Assembly (NCBI RefSeq): GCF_000321025.1
Contig: NZ_HE610717.1
Span: forward strand, 125,371 to 189,370
Length of the DNA stretch: 64,000 nt
Reading direction: 5' to 3'
Origin: Peptoniphilus senegalensis JC140
Lineage (GTDB): Bacteria; Bacillota; Clostridia; Tissierellales; Peptoniphilaceae
This document shows positions 19,463 through 28,630 of the stretch, one piece after another. A program made the translations under genes and the position numbers. Under the pieces are notes generated by a model. That model was not told the DNA's origin, searched no databases, and was given only the letters and a program-made list of their open reading frames with translations. Numbering within the stretch: position 1 is the stretch's first letter; each line of letters begins with the position of its first letter.

Positions 19463-20760
19463 TGGAAAAAACTTTTTCAATTTTAACCCTTGGCTGCAAA
19501 GTTAATCAATACGAATCAGAAGCCATGAGTGAACTTTTTGAAAAAAGAGGATACAAAGAAGTCGATAACGATGAATTTAGTGATGTCTATATTGTAAATA
19601 CTTGCACAGTTACAAATTTATCAGATAGAAAATCAAGACAGTTTATTAGAAAATCTAAGAAGAAAAATCCAAATTCAGTGGTAGCAGTTGTGGGTTGCTA
19701 TTCACAAGTAAGCCCCGATGAAGTTAAAAATATTGAGGGTGTTGATGTTGTAATTGGCACAACTGAAAGAAATAAAATTGTAGACTTAATTGAAGAGTCA
19801 AAAAAGTCTCACGAAAAAATAAATATAGTTAAGGACTTAAAAAATGTGCGTGAGTTTGCCAATACAACAAACTTTGACAGCAACAACAGAACTCGTGCTT
19901 ATATGAAAGTTCAAGATGGCTGCAACAGATTTTGTACCTACTGTATAATCCCCTTTGCTAGAGGACCAATTAGGTCAAGGACTATTGAAGATTCAGTGAG
20001 AGAGGCAAGGACTCTTGCAGAAAGGGGCTTTAAAGAAATAGTCTTGACGGGCATTCACATAGGATCTTTTGGCATGGATTTAGGTGACATGAGATTAATT
20101 GATTTAATCGAAAGTATTGCAGAAGTTGATGGCATTGAGAGAATAAGATTATCTTCTGTTGAGCCAATAATTATTACAGATGAATTTATGAAAAGAGCAG
20201 TGAAAACTGGAAAACTCTGTGATCATTTCCACTTGTCCCTACAATCTGGCTCCAATAATATTTTAAAGGCAATGAATAGAAGATACACTCGCGAAGAATA
20301 CATTGAAAAGGCAAATATTATAAGAAAGTATATGCCTCACGCAGGTCTTACGACAGATATTATTGTTGGCTTTCCTGGAGAAAGCGAAGAGGATTTCCGT
20401 GATTCAATGAGTATTGTTAGAGAAGTTGGCTTTTCAAGAATTCATGTCTTTAAGTATTCTAAGAGAAAAAATACCAAGGCAGCTGTCATGAAAAATCAAA
20501 TTGATGGCAAGATAAAAAAAGATAGGTCAGAAAAATTAATTGCCCTCGGAGAAGAGTACCAAGAAATTTTTGAAAAAGAAAATATGAAGACGCCGAAGTC
20601 AGTTTTATTTGAAGAAGAACATGATGGCGAATACTACGGCTACACTACAAATTACATTAGAGTCAAGGCAAAAAGTGATATTGACCTTAAAAATAAAATA
20701 AAAGAAGTAAAGATTTTAGATACAGGCGAAATTGCAAACTGCGAGATTCTTGGTGATTAA
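19462..20760 (+). CDS. mtaB: tRNA t6A37 methylthiotransferase MtaB
   Basis: A 432-residue methylthiotransferase that converts t6A to ms2t6A at position 37 of tRNAs reading ANN codons. The UPF0004 domain has its three cysteines (C12 in LTLGCKVNQYES, then NTCTVTN and VGCYSQ). The radical SAM cluster is CNRFCTYC (C154, C158, C161), followed by FARGPIRSR. A TRAM domain ends the protein. GCKVNQ rather than GCQMN separates it from MiaB. It overlaps the rsmE stop. Confidence 0.95.
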   Translation: MEKTFSILTLGCKVNQYESEAMSELFEKRGYKEVDNDEFSDVYIVNTCTVTNLSDRKSRQFIRKSKKKNPNSVVAVVGCYSQVSPDEVKNIEGVDVVIGTTERNKIVDLIEESKKSHEKINIVKDLKNVREFANTTNFDSNNRTRAYMKVQDGCNRFCTYCIIPFARGPIRSRTIEDSVREARTLAERGFKEIVLTGIHIGSFGMDLGDMRLIDLIESIAEVDGIERIRLSSVEPIIITDEFMKRAVKTGKLCDHFHLSLQSGSNNILKAMNRRYTREEYIEKANIIRKYMPHAGLTTDIIVGFPGESEEDFRDSMSIVREVGFSRIHVFKYSKRKNTKAAVMKNQIDGKIKKDRSEKLIALGEEYQEIFEKENMKTPKSVLFEEEHDGEYYGYTTNYIRVKAKSDIDLKNKIKEVKILDTGEIANCEILGD

Positions 20761-21144
20761 ATGTTAAAGATAAGAGCACATCATCTCTTGTGCATAGAAA
20801 ATTTTGTGGGCGAGGGTTATAGCGATGACTTTTCAGTAAATATGACTGAAGTAATAAAAAAACTTAGGGAAAATCCAGAAATAATGCTTATAAAAGACTT
20901 AGATGATATTTGTAAATATTGTCCAGAAAATCTTGTAGGAGTCTGCCAAAGCCAAGATAAAGTAAAAACTTATGACGAAAAAGTTTTAAATATTTTAAAT
21001 TTGAGGTCAAATGAAAAATATTTTTGGAATGAACTTAGGGATTTATCCTGTGATATAATATTTAGTAGAGATAGACGAGAGGAAATTTGCGGAAATTGTC
21101 AGTGGGATAATTTATGCAAAGAAGTTGAAGGAAAAAGGAGGTAA
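20761..21144 (+). CDS. DUF1284 domain protein
   Basis: A 127-residue protein beginning MLKIRAHHLLCIENFVGEGYS, the hallmark of DUF1284. It has seven cysteines, including ICKYCPE, GVCQSQ and ICGNCQWDNLC, which may bind a metal or an iron-sulfur cluster. It begins immediately after the mtaB stop, with GGTGAT as ribosome binding site inside mtaB. No function is known to me. Confidence 0.82.
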   Translation: MLKIRAHHLLCIENFVGEGYSDDFSVNMTEVIKKLRENPEIMLIKDLDDICKYCPENLVGVCQSQDKVKTYDEKVLNILNLRSNEKYFWNELRDLSCDIIFSRDRREEICGNCQWDNLCKEVEGKRR

Positions 21145-21146
21145 GT

Positions 21147-21485
21147 ATGGACTGTTTATTTTGTAAAATAATTAGTGGCGAAATTCCTTCAGACAAAATT
21201 TATGAAGATGAACTTGTTTATGCCTTTAAGGACATAGACCCACAAGCGCCAACACATTTTTTAATTGTGCCAAAGGAACATATTGCATCAGCAGATGAAC
21301 TTGATGAAAGCCACAAGGAATTAATTGGTCATGTATTTTTAGTTGTAAAAAAACTTTGTGCTGATGCTGGACTTACTAAGGGCTACAGAATTGTAAATAA
21401 TTGTAAAGAAGATGGAGGTCAAAGCGTAGATCATCTTCACTTCCATGTACTTGGTGGAAGAAGTTTAAACTGGCCACCAGGTTGA
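21147..21485 (+). CDS. HIT family nucleotide hydrolase
   Basis: A 112-residue histidine triad protein (HINT branch). It has CLFCKIISGEIPSDKIYEDE near the N-terminus and HLHFHVLGGR at the end (H96, H98, H100), the catalytic triad that cleaves purine phosphoramidates such as AMP-lysine. The ending LNWPPG is typical of Hint proteins. AAAGGAGG precedes the ATG. It is two bases from the DUF1284 gene and ends the prmA operon. Confidence 0.93.
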   Translation: MDCLFCKIISGEIPSDKIYEDELVYAFKDIDPQAPTHFLIVPKEHIASADELDESHKELIGHVFLVVKKLCADAGLTKGYRIVNNCKEDGGQSVDHLHFHVLGGRSLNWPPG

Positions 21486-21560
21486 TTGATAGAAAATAAA
21501 AATATTTAATTCTATAATAAGTAGTGTTGATGATTTTGTGTAACGCCATAAAGTTAGACT

Positions 21561-21600
21561 AAATACCAGAGATGATTTATATTTTCTCTGGTATTTTTTA
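21561..21600 (+). terminator. Terminator after the HIT gene
   Basis: A 12-bp stem AAATACCAGAGA (21561-21572) / TCTCTGGTATTT (21585-21596) closes a 12-base loop and runs into Ts. The 75 bases between the HIT stop and this hairpin hold nothing else that I can identify. Confidence 0.85.
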
Positions 21601-21637
21601 TTGTAATATGATAAAAGTTAGTATAAGGAGTTAGTTT

Positions 21638-22390
21638 ATGAATAATAAAAGTTATATTAAAAGAATTTTATTTGGATTTCTTATATTCTTAGTCATAATT
21701 TTAGCAATCTTTTATCTTTTATTTTTTGGGAATCCTATTTCTAGGCTCATGGCAGAAAGGTCTGCCACTAAATATATTGAGGCTCATTACAAGGACTTGG
21801 AGCTAAATCGCGACGAGACCTTTTATAATTTTAAGGACGGCTATTACACTGTAAGACTTCGCAGCAAAAAAAGCAAGGACACTAAATTTATGTTGGGATT
21901 TGATAGTTTTGGCAAACTAAAACAAAATACTTACGAAAACATTCTATTTAACACAGAGGTTAGATTATTAGATGAGTTAAGGGAATATGGGGCTACTATT
22001 CAAAAAAAGTATAATTTTCCTTATGAAATTTCTTTAAATACAATTGAGGATGTCCCTAGAGAAGACCTAGTATTAGATCAAGAATTTGATTTTGATAATT
22101 TTAAGGAAGAAGTGGGTGCAGAAGTTGTTGGGTTTTCAAAAAATCCAAATCTTGAAGAGTGCTTAGATGTTCTTTGCGATTCGCAAAAAATTTTGGACAA
22201 GACTTCTTTGAAGGTCACTAAATACGCTGTTATTTTAATTCCAGAAGAAAATAAAAAACCTGATGGAGAAGCCGAGTCATGGCAAAATTCTCTTGGAGTC
22301 TACGATGTTCCAGAAGATGTTGTAAGGAATAGGGATCTAAAGGAATTTACAAATATTTATGAAAAGTCAATAAGCCAAACTAAAGACTAA
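21638..22390 (+). CDS. YfjL-like single-pass membrane protein
   Basis: A 250-residue protein with a basic N-terminus and one membrane helix (about residues 9-30), followed by GNPISRLMAERSATKYIEAHY. That opening is typical of the small YfjL-like family of Firmicutes. The remaining 200 residues should lie outside the membrane and look globular. The ATG has AAGGAG upstream. It stands alone between two terminators. The function is unknown. Confidence 0.65.
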   Translation: MNNKSYIKRILFGFLIFLVIILAIFYLLFFGNPISRLMAERSATKYIEAHYKDLELNRDETFYNFKDGYYTVRLRSKKSKDTKFMLGFDSFGKLKQNTYENILFNTEVRLLDELREYGATIQKKYNFPYEISLNTIEDVPREDLVLDQEFDFDNFKEEVGAEVVGFSKNPNLEECLDVLCDSQKILDKTSLKVTKYAVILIPEENKKPDGEAESWQNSLGVYDVPEDVVRNRDLKEFTNIYEKSISQTKD

Positions 22391-22391
22391 T

Positions 22392-22437
22392 AAAAAACTC
22401 TCATTGTAAGAATGTCTCTTATGATGAGAGTTTTTTT
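22392..22437. terminator. Bidirectional terminator
   Basis: A long stem AAAAAACTCTCAT (22392-22404) / ATGAGAGTTTTTT (22424-22436), with Ts on both strands after the stem. It separates the YfjL-like gene from the convergent tmcAL. Confidence 0.9.
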
Positions 22438-22456
22438 GTATTGGTAAATTTGCAAT

Positions 22457-23599
22457 TTATAATTTTTTATAAACTTCTCTTGTGAAGTCTGTTTTTATTT
22501 TTCCGGATTTTATATTATACAAATCACTTGCCAAGATTTCTTTATCAAGGATCTCTTTTGTGATCCCTGATGACTTGTCATAAAAGCTTTTAAAGGAATA
22601 AATTTTATTTTTATTTTTCGAATTTCTTAAAATTTCTATTCCTCTTTCATCACAAGCAAGGATTCTTGTGTAGGGTTCAGCAAAGGACTCTTTGATTAAA
22701 TCTTTTTTTATGTCTAGTAAAATTTCTAAGATAAGTCTTTTTATTCTTGACCTACTATGCCTTTTTGAGTGAACTTTTTCTATAAACTCTTCAAAGTTTT
22801 TGGAGTCTAAATTTTCTATAATCCTATTTTCTAGTCCCACTTCATAGTCGAAGTAGTCAGTGAAATTTATTTTTTTTGCAATCATTTTGTATTTAAAGAT
22901 TTCAAAATAATTTTCTAAATTATTTTCTGGGATTAGCTCATAATTTGGAATGAATTTTTTTATATCCTTACCTTCATAAGCAAGTTTTCTTATTAGTGAT
23001 GCAGGAGCAAATTCTCCAAGGGCAAAATCATCCTTGTGATTTACATTTTTTCTTTTTATTGAGTGAGCTTGAATTTTAGAATTTAATTTTTTAAGACTTC
23101 TAATGTATTCAAGCCCAAGTATGTTATTTGGTCTTTTTAAAATTTCCTTTTCTTCTCGACTTAAAAAATCCATGGCAAGCTCACGAGCCTTTATATATGA
23201 ATTGCCGTCAGCCAAATATTTTTTTATTTTATCATCATCTAAATTTCTCTTAATTTTTTCTGACAAGTTTTTTAAAATAGATGCATCATCTTCGCTTCCA
23301 AAGTAAAGTCTATCAATTATACCCATAGAATTTAAAATGGAAATGCCGCCACGAGCAAATATTTCTGCATTAGATGTTGCGTAGTGGAGGGGAAGCTCTA
23401 GAACGAGACTTGCACCATTATCTACTGCTAGTCGTGCCCTTTTAAATTTGTTTATTATGGCAGGTTCGCCTCTTTGTACAAAGTTGCCTGACATAATTAC
23501 AAGGATATAATCGCTGTATTCATTTTTGATTTTTTGAATTTGGTATGCGTGACCCTTATGGAAGGGATTGTATTCTGCAATTATAGATGCAATTTTCAT
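22457..23599 (-). CDS. tmcAL: tRNA(Met) cytidine acetate ligase (YlbM)
   Basis: A 380-residue nucleotidyltransferase-fold enzyme that uses ATP and acetate to acetylate C34 of elongator tRNA-Met. The N-terminus IASIIAEYNPFHKGHAYQI carries the HxGH motif, followed by MSGNFVQRGEPA and LELPLHYATSNAEIFA, all family hallmarks. It is divergent from ackA, with about 100 bases between them. The tmcAL-ackA-yceD-rpmF neighbourhood is common in Firmicutes. Acetate from the AckA pathway is its substrate, a link that may be coincidental. Confidence 0.92.
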   Translation of the reverse strand: MKIASIIAEYNPFHKGHAYQIQKIKNEYSDYILVIMSGNFVQRGEPAIINKFKRARLAVDNGASLVLELPLHYATSNAEIFARGGISILNSMGIIDRLYFGSEDDASILKNLSEKIKRNLDDDKIKKYLADGNSYIKARELAMDFLSREEKEILKRPNNILGLEYIRSLKKLNSKIQAHSIKRKNVNHKDDFALGEFAPASLIRKLAYEGKDIKKFIPNYELIPENNLENYFEIFKYKMIAKKINFTDYFDYEVGLENRIIENLDSKNFEEFIEKVHSKRHSRSRIKRLILEILLDIKKDLIKESFAEPYTRILACDERGIEILRNSKNKNKIYSFKSFYDKSSGITKEILDKEILASDLYNIKSGKIKTDFTREVYKKL

Positions 23600-23617
23600 A
23601 TTTTAAATCTCCAATTA

Positions 23618-23644
23618 TTGACTAATGCCTACTTCTGTTATAAA
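23618..23644 (+). promoter_or_regulatory. Probable ackA promoter
   Basis: TTGACT (23618-23623) and an extended -10 TGTTATAAA (TATAAA at 23639-23644), with a shortish 15-base spacer. TATACT at 23660-23665 is an alternative -10 without a good -35. Confidence 0.4.
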
Positions 23645-23700
23645 CTAATTATTAGTTATTATACTATATTTAATAAATTAAAAAAATACGAGGAGGAAAT

Positions 23701-24897
23701 ATGAAGATATTAGTAATTAATTGCGGATCTTCTTCTCTTAAATATCAACTTATTGATATGGAAACTGAAGAATTGATGGCAAAGGGTTTAGTTGAAAGAA
23801 TTGGAATTGAAGGTTCCAGAATTAAACACGAAACAATAGGAAAGGAAAAGAAAACTATTGAAACTCCAATGCAAGATCATAAGAGAGCTCTTGAACTTGT
23901 AATGGAATCCCTAACAAATGAAGAATACGGCACAATTAAATCTCTTGATGAAATTGATGCAGTAGGCCACAGAGTTGTACACGGTGGCGAAGACTTCGCT
24001 CAATCTGTAGTTATCGACGAAAAAGTTTTAAAGGGAATTGAAGATAATGTTGAAATAGCTCCTCTTCACAATCCACCAAACATTATGGGAATCAAAGCCT
24101 GCCAAAGACTTCTTCCTAACGTAAAACAAGTTGCAGTATTTGATACAGCTTTCCATCAAACTATGCCAGCTGAAAGCTATATCTATGCACTACCATACGA
24201 GTATTATGAAAAATATAAAATTAGAAGATTTGGTTTCCACGGAACTTCTCACAGATATATCACTAAGAGAGCTGCAGAAATGCTAGGAAAAGACCTTAAC
24301 GAAGTAAACCTAATCACTTGTCACCTTGGCAATGGTTCAAGTATTTGTGCAGTTAAAAATGGTAAATCAATTGACACATCAATGGGATTCACTCCACTTG
24401 AAGGACTTGCAATGGGAACTAGATGTGGGGACTTGGACCCAGCTATTCTTCCATTTATTATGGAAAAAGAAAATCTTTCTGCGGAAGAACTTAACACTCT
24501 TATGAATAAAAAATCGGGGGTATTAGGAATTTCTGGAGTATCAAGTGACTTTAGAGACATTGAAACAGCAAGAGATGAAGGAAATAAGAGAGCAAAACTT
24601 GCCCTTGATATTTTTGAAAAGAGAGTTCGTGGATACATTGGATCTTACATGACTGAACTTGACCATGTTGATGCAATTGTATTTACAGCAGGTGTTGGCG
24701 AAAACTCTGTTGAAATGAGAGAATCAATTGTAAATGGATTAAAATCTCTTGGAATTAAGATTGACGCTGAAAGAAATAATGTAAGAGGAGAAGACAAACT
24801 TATTTCTGCTGACGATTCTTCTATCAAGATTTTTGTAATTCCAACTAATGAAGAGCTTATGATTGCAAAGGATACATTAGAACTTGTTAACGCATAA
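23701..24897 (+). CDS. ackA: Acetate kinase
   Basis: A 398-residue ASKHA-fold kinase that makes ATP from acetyl phosphate and ADP, a main energy step in fermenters. Signatures are [17 protein letters not shown] at the start, [15 protein letters not shown] in the middle, and [13 protein letters not shown] near the end. The ribosome binding site GAGGAGG and the codon choice point to strong expression. No phosphotransacetylase gene is adjacent in this window. Confidence 0.98.
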   Translation: MKILVINCGSSSLKYQLIDMETEELMAKGLVERIGIEGSRIKHETIGKEKKTIETPMQDHKRALELVMESLTNEEYGTIKSLDEIDAVGHRVVHGGEDFAQSVVIDEKVLKGIEDNVEIAPLHNPPNIMGIKACQRLLPNVKQVAVFDTAFHQTMPAESYIYALPYEYYEKYKIRRFGFHGTSHRYITKRAAEMLGKDLNEVNLITCHLGNGSSICAVKNGKSIDTSMGFTPLEGLAMGTRCGDLDPAILPFIMEKENLSAEELNTLMNKKSGVLGISGVSSDFRDIETARDEGNKRAKLALDIFEKRVRGYIGSYMTELDHVDAIVFTAGVGENSVEMRESIVNGLKSLGIKIDAERNNVRGEDKLISADDSSIKIFVIPTNEELMIAKDTLELVNA

Positions 24898-24912
24898 TTT
24901 TTGAGATTATTA

Positions 24913-24941
24913 TTGACATTTGAAAAATAAAAAGCTATAAT
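24913..24941 (+). promoter_or_regulatory. Consensus promoter of yceD-rpmF
   Basis: TTGACA (24913-24918), 17 bases, TATAAT (24936-24941): a perfect sigma-A-type consensus promoter. It lies 16 bases after ackA and 29 before yceD. Confidence 0.93.
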
Positions 24942-24969
24942 AATTTGTATGTATTTTTGAGGTGAGTAT

Positions 24970-25503
24970 ATGAAATTAGATCTTAGTACATTTTTATCAT
25001 CTGATGATGTTAGGTTAGACTTTGAAGGTGAACTAAAGGAGAATGACACAGATTTTAATTTAGAAGATCTAAATCTCATCTATCCCATAGAGTACAATGG
25101 ATATATTCATGATTTGACAGGGGAATTAGAACTTTGTCTAAATATTTCCTACAAATTCAATGCAAGATGTGATAGGTGCCTTAAAGAATTTGTAAATAAA
25201 AAAGAGACATCTTATCTTGCCTACAATTTTAAAGATACAAGTCTATATGATGAGGATTCTGTAGATGAATATTTTAAAATTGAAGATGATTCCATAAATC
25301 TTTCAGAGATAATCATCTCGCAAATTATTACTTCTATTAGTGGTAAAAATTTGTGTAGTGAAGATTGCAAGGGACTTTGCCCTCATTGTGGTAAAAACTT
25401 AAATGATGGACCTTGTGATTGCGAAGAAGAAGAGTCTATGGAAGAGGCAATGGATCCAAGATTTGGAAAGTTATTAGATTTATTTAAAGATGAGGAGGTG
25501 TAA
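24970..25503 (+). CDS. yceD: YceD/DUF177 family protein
   Basis: A 177-residue protein of the DUF177 family, associated with 23S rRNA accumulation. It has the conserved CDRCLKEF motif in the middle and a zinc-ribbon-like [16 protein letters not shown] further on, as Gram-positive members do. GAGGTGA precedes the start. It lies directly before rpmF, its usual partner, and both depend on a consensus promoter. Confidence 0.9.
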   Translation: MKLDLSTFLSSDDVRLDFEGELKENDTDFNLEDLNLIYPIEYNGYIHDLTGELELCLNISYKFNARCDRCLKEFVNKKETSYLAYNFKDTSLYDEDSVDEYFKIEDDSINLSEIIISQIITSISGKNLCSEDCKGLCPHCGKNLNDGPCDCEEEESMEEAMDPRFGKLLDLFKDEEV

Positions 25504-25505
25504 AA

Positions 25506-25688
25506 ATGGCCGTACCTAAGAGAAAAACTTCAAAACAAAGAAAGAACAAGAGAAGAGCATCTTCTTACAGATTAAATAAAGCAACAGTAGTTGAATGTCC
25601 TAACTGCCATGAAATGAAATTACCTCATAGAGTTTGTCCTTCTTGTGGACACTATGCAGGCAAAGAAATTGTTGCAGAAGCTGAATAA
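25506..25688 (+). CDS. rpmF: 50S ribosomal protein L32
   Basis: A 60-residue protein starting [19 protein letters not shown] with two CxxC pairs (CPNC and CPSC), the zinc-binding form of L32. It sits in the 50S subunit near the exit tunnel. GAGGAGGTG precedes the ATG. It follows yceD by two bases and ends with a strong terminator. Confidence 0.98.
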   Translation: MAVPKRKTSKQRKNKRRASSYRLNKATVVECPNCHEMKLPHRVCPSCGHYAGKEIVAEAE

Positions 25689-25690
25689 TA

Positions 25691-25718
25691 AAGTGAGACT
25701 TAGGTCTCGCTTTTTTTA
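25691..25718 (+). terminator. rpmF terminator
   Basis: The stem AAGTGAGAC (25691-25699) / GTCTCGCTT (25704-25712), with one G-T pair and a four-base loop, runs into seven Ts. Confidence 0.92.
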
Positions 25719-25729
25719 TGCAATTTTTG

Positions 25730-25788
25730 ACTCTATAATATTTTAGTTTATTCTAAAATTATTATAGAGTTTTTTTATAAGAGAATTT
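25730..25788. terminator. Second, longer terminator-like hairpin
   Basis: The arms start with ACTCTATAAT (25730-25739) and end with ATTATAGAGT, with an inner TTTTAG/CTAAAA pairing, followed by Ts. It backs up the rpmF terminator before the next transcription unit. Confidence 0.75.
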
Positions 25789-25854
25789 ATTTTTTAAAAG
25801 TGAGTTAAAGTTAAACTATAATAAAATTTAATTTTTAAATATATGATAAACTTG

Positions 25855-25863
25855 TGCTATAAT
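25855..25863 (+). promoter_or_regulatory. Extended -10 promoter, predicted start at the ATG
   Basis: TGCTATAAT (TATAAT at 25858-25863) with only a poor -35. A start seven bases downstream would be position 25870, the A of the next gene's ATG. No Shine-Dalgarno sequence is present, so the mRNA may be leaderless. Confidence 0.55.
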
Positions 25864-25869
25864 GAACTT

Positions 25870-26265
25870 ATGGAAAAGTTAAAAAAAGCAGATATTTTGG
25901 TAATTGTATTAATAGTAATTGCTTCATTTTTGATTTATTTTTTTACGAATAAATTGCCCAAAGATGATGAAAGTCTTGCAAAAAATGTTGTTATTACTGT
26001 AGATGGAAAAATTTATAAAGAGATCCAATTAACTAAAGATACAGATGAAAAAATTGATATAAATACGAATTATGGCAAGAATGAAGTTGTAATTAAAAAT
26101 GGAGAAGTGCATATGCACGAGTCTAATTGCAAGGATAAAATTTGCATAAAAATGGGAAAAATTTCTATTCCTGGGGATTCAATTATATGCCTACCCAATA
26201 GATTAATGGTAAAAATTGTCTCCGATGATAAAAATGACAATAGATTGGACATGATAATAAAATGA
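25870..26265 (+). CDS. NusG domain II-containing membrane-anchored protein
   Basis: A 131-residue protein with an N-terminal membrane anchor (about residues 6-26) and an outer domain of the NusG_II family (SNCKDKICIKMGKI, ICLPNRLMVKI). Such proteins are often encoded beside Gx transporters and FMN-transfer or Rnf-type genes in anaerobes, but their role is unknown. I chose the ATG at 25870; an in-frame ATG at 25843 adds nine residues and overlaps the TATAAT box. Neither has a ribosome binding site. It overlaps the next gene by four bases. Confidence 0.8.
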   Translation: MEKLKKADILVIVLIVIASFLIYFFTNKLPKDDESLAKNVVITVDGKIYKEIQLTKDTDEKIDINTNYGKNEVVIKNGEVHMHESNCKDKICIKMGKISIPGDSIICLPNRLMVKIVSDDKNDNRLDMIIK

Positions 26266-26771
26266 GAAAGAATAGAAAATTGATTTATTTGTCTCTACTC
26301 AGTTCCATAGGAATTGTATTAGGACTTTTTGAAAGTGTAATACCTCTTCCGATTGCGATTCCTGGTGCTAGGTTGGGACTATCAAATATAGTTGTTCTTG
26401 TGTGCATAGTTTCTATTGGATATAAAGAAGGTTTTTTTGTATCTATATTTAAAACTGTAATCTTGGCTCTTGTCACTGGCGCAGTTTCAAGTTTCTTCTT
26501 TTCTATGGGTGGAGCAATTTTAAGCTCTCTCGCCATGATTCTTTCTCACAAGTTTTTAAAAAAGTATTTGTCTTTAATTGGAATTAGTGAGATTGGATCA
26601 TTTTTTCACAACTTAGGTCAAGTTTTAGTGGCATCCTATATTATGAAGACTACTGCCATACTTGCTTATCTACCCTTACTTGTAATTTTAGGTATTTTCA
26701 CAGGTTTTTTTGTTGGTCTTACTTCAATCTACGTAGTGGATAATACAAATATTTCAAAAGAGAGAGGTTGA
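26262..26771 (+). CDS. Gx transporter family membrane protein
   Basis: A 169-residue protein with five or six membrane helices. The sequence VIPLPIAIPGARLGLSNIVV is the signature of the Gx transporter family (formerly called heptaprenyl diphosphate synthase component I). It is coupled by a four-base overlap to the NusG-II gene, a pairing common in Clostridia. The transported compound is not known; similarity to ECF-type S components suggests a small-molecule importer. Confidence 0.82.
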   Translation: MRKNRKLIYLSLLSSIGIVLGLFESVIPLPIAIPGARLGLSNIVVLVCIVSIGYKEGFFVSIFKTVILALVTGAVSSFFFSMGGAILSSLAMILSHKFLKKYLSLIGISEIGSFFHNLGQVLVASYIMKTTAILAYLPLLVILGIFTGFFVGLTSIYVVDNTNISKERG

Positions 26772-26772
26772 A

Positions 26773-27348
26773 ATGGAAAAAATTATTTTGGCATCAAATT
26801 CTCCGAGAAGGAGAGAGATTTTAGGAAACTTTATAGACTTTAATGTAATCTCTAAGGAAATGCAAGAAATAAAAGATGACTCTTTTTCTCCTTGGACTAC
26901 TGTAACTGCTCTTGCTTTTGAAAAGGGAATTGAAGTTGCAAAGGATTATGAAGACAAAATAGTTTTATCTGCAGATACCTTAGTTGAATTAGATGGAAAA
27001 CTTCTTGGCAAACCTAAAAATCGTGAAGATGCAAGAGTTATGATAAAGAGTTTAAGTGGGAAAACTCACAATGTTTATACAGGCTATGCAATTTTTAAAC
27101 TGTCTAAAAAAATTAAATATGTAAGCTATGAGAAATCCAGTGTCAGATTTTATGATTTAAGTGATGATGAAATTGAAAAATATTTAGACACTGATGAGTA
27201 CAAGGACAAGGCTGGGGCCTATGGAATTCAGGGTAAGGGCTCACTTTTAGTTGAAAAAATTGAAGGCGACTTCTTTAATATTGTTGGTTTTCCAATTGGC
27301 AAGATAAATAGAGATTTAATGAAGTTATTTGGCTTTAGCTTATGGTGA
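26773..27348 (+). CDS. maf: Maf-family nucleoside triphosphate pyrophosphatase
   Basis: A 191-residue Maf protein. It starts MEKIILASNSPRRREIL, and SADTLVELDGKLLGKP is the second motif (with catalytic Asp in SADT). It hydrolyses dTTP/UTP and modified pyrimidine nucleotides to monophosphates as house-cleaning. It is one base from the Gx transporter gene and close to radC, a maf-radC order typical of Firmicutes. Confidence 0.93.
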   Translation: MEKIILASNSPRRREILGNFIDFNVISKEMQEIKDDSFSPWTTVTALAFEKGIEVAKDYEDKIVLSADTLVELDGKLLGKPKNREDARVMIKSLSGKTHNVYTGYAIFKLSKKIKYVSYEKSSVRFYDLSDDEIEKYLDTDEYKDKAGAYGIQGKGSLLVEKIEGDFFNIVGFPIGKINRDLMKLFGFSLW

Positions 27349-27352
27349 TTTT

Positions 27353-28072
27353 ATGAAAGAGAGAGAAATTGAAAAATATACAATTAAGGAGATGCCTGAA
27401 GATGAGAGACCTCAGGAGAAACTTTTAAAGTTTGGTCCCACTTATCTTTCCAACGCTGAGCTTCTTGCCTTAATTATTAGGACTGGCTCGACTTGTGGAG
27501 ATTCAGCGATTGATATAGCTAATAAAGTTCTTAAAAGTTTAAAATCAGAAAATGATAGAGATGGATTAAATAGTCTTAAAAATGCAAATTTTTCAAATCT
27601 TATGAAAGTTGATGGTATAGGAGAAGCTAAGGCGGCTATGATTATTGCCGCTGTACAACTTGGGTTGCGACTTTCTGTAAGTTCTTATGATTCTAAAATT
27701 AGAGTTACATCTCCCTCTATTGCTGCAAATTACGTTTTAAGTGATATGAGCATACTGGAAGAAGAACATTTTAGAATTATTACTCTTAATACAAAAAAGG
27801 AAATTAATTTTGTGAGAGAAATTTCAAAAGGAACTATTAATATGACTTTAGTCCATGCGAGGGAAGTTTTTAGAACAGCAATCTCAGATAATGCCCATAG
27901 CATTATTTTATTACATAATCATCCTACAGGCGACCCTCGTCCTTCAAAGGATGACATTGAACTTACAAATGATCTCGTGGAAGCATCAAAGATTGTTGGG
28001 ATTGATATATTAGATCACATAATTATTGGAGACAATAAGTATTTTAGTTTTTTAGAGGAAGGACTTTTATAA
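27353..28072 (+). CDS. radC: RadC family JAB-domain protein
   Basis: A 239-residue protein with an N-terminal helix-hairpin-helix-like part (VDGIGEAKAAMIIAAVQLG) and a C-terminal JAMM/MPN metalloprotease-like domain whose motif is LLHNHPTGDPRPSKDD. The zinc ligands (both His and the Asp) are kept. The family was once tied to DNA repair but its true role is uncertain. The ATG at 27353, with GGTGA six bases upstream, follows maf by four bases. An alternative TTG at 27329 would overlap maf. Confidence 0.92.
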   Translation: MKEREIEKYTIKEMPEDERPQEKLLKFGPTYLSNAELLALIIRTGSTCGDSAIDIANKVLKSLKSENDRDGLNSLKNANFSNLMKVDGIGEAKAAMIIAAVQLGLRLSVSSYDSKIRVTSPSIAANYVLSDMSILEEEHFRIITLNTKKEINFVREISKGTINMTLVHAREVFRTAISDNAHSIILLHNHPTGDPRPSKDDIELTNDLVEASKIVGIDILDHIIIGDNKYFSFLEEGLL

Positions 28073-28081
28073 GGAGGTTTT

Positions 28082-28630
28082 ATGAGAATTTGTGCTCTTG
28101 GAGACTCCATATTTGAAGGATATTTGGCAGGAGGAAAGTCTCTAATTTATTATTTGTTGGGAAAAGGTTATGATATTGACAACTATGGGGTTAATGGTCT
28201 GACAACAGATGAACTTTTATATGCCATAAATAATTTAATTACTTATGATTTATATTTTCTTCTCATTGGTTTAAATGATTTTTATAATGGGAAATCTCTA
28301 GACTATGTCATGAAAAATATAAATAAAATTCTTGAAAAATTAAAGAGTTTAGGTGGGAAAATCATTGTTATGACACCTTACCCAACATCCCTCAAAAATT
28401 TAGACGAAGCTTATGAAAGCTTTATTAATTTTAATTCAGTTAACAAAAATATTGAAAATTTAGATAAAATTTTAAAAGAAAACGCCAAAGATTATGAAGT
28501 TATTTCATTTTATGATTATGCCAAAGAAAATTACATTGAAGATGACTTAATTGACGGAATTCATCCCAACGAAAAACTCCATGAGAAATTGGCAGTATTT
28601 GTAGAGGAAAAGTTAAATGGATATATTTGA
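28082..28630 (+). CDS. SGNH/GDSL hydrolase family protein
   Basis: A 182-residue SGNH hydrolase. Block I is ALGDSIFEG with the nucleophile Ser, block III is LIGLNDFY, and block V is DGIHPNEKLHE with the catalytic Asp and His. No signal peptide is seen, so it acts in the cytoplasm, probably deacylating a lipid or acetylated sugar. AAGGAGG precedes the ATG. Its end overlaps the next gene by 14 bases, joining it to the pilin-like cassette. Confidence 0.85.
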   Translation: MRICALGDSIFEGYLAGGKSLIYYLLGKGYDIDNYGVNGLTTDELLYAINNLITYDLYFLLIGLNDFYNGKSLDYVMKNINKILEKLKSLGGKIIVMTPYPTSLKNLDEAYESFINFNSVNKNIENLDKILKENAKDYEVISFYDYAKENYIEDDLIDGIHPNEKLHEKLAVFVEEKLNGYI

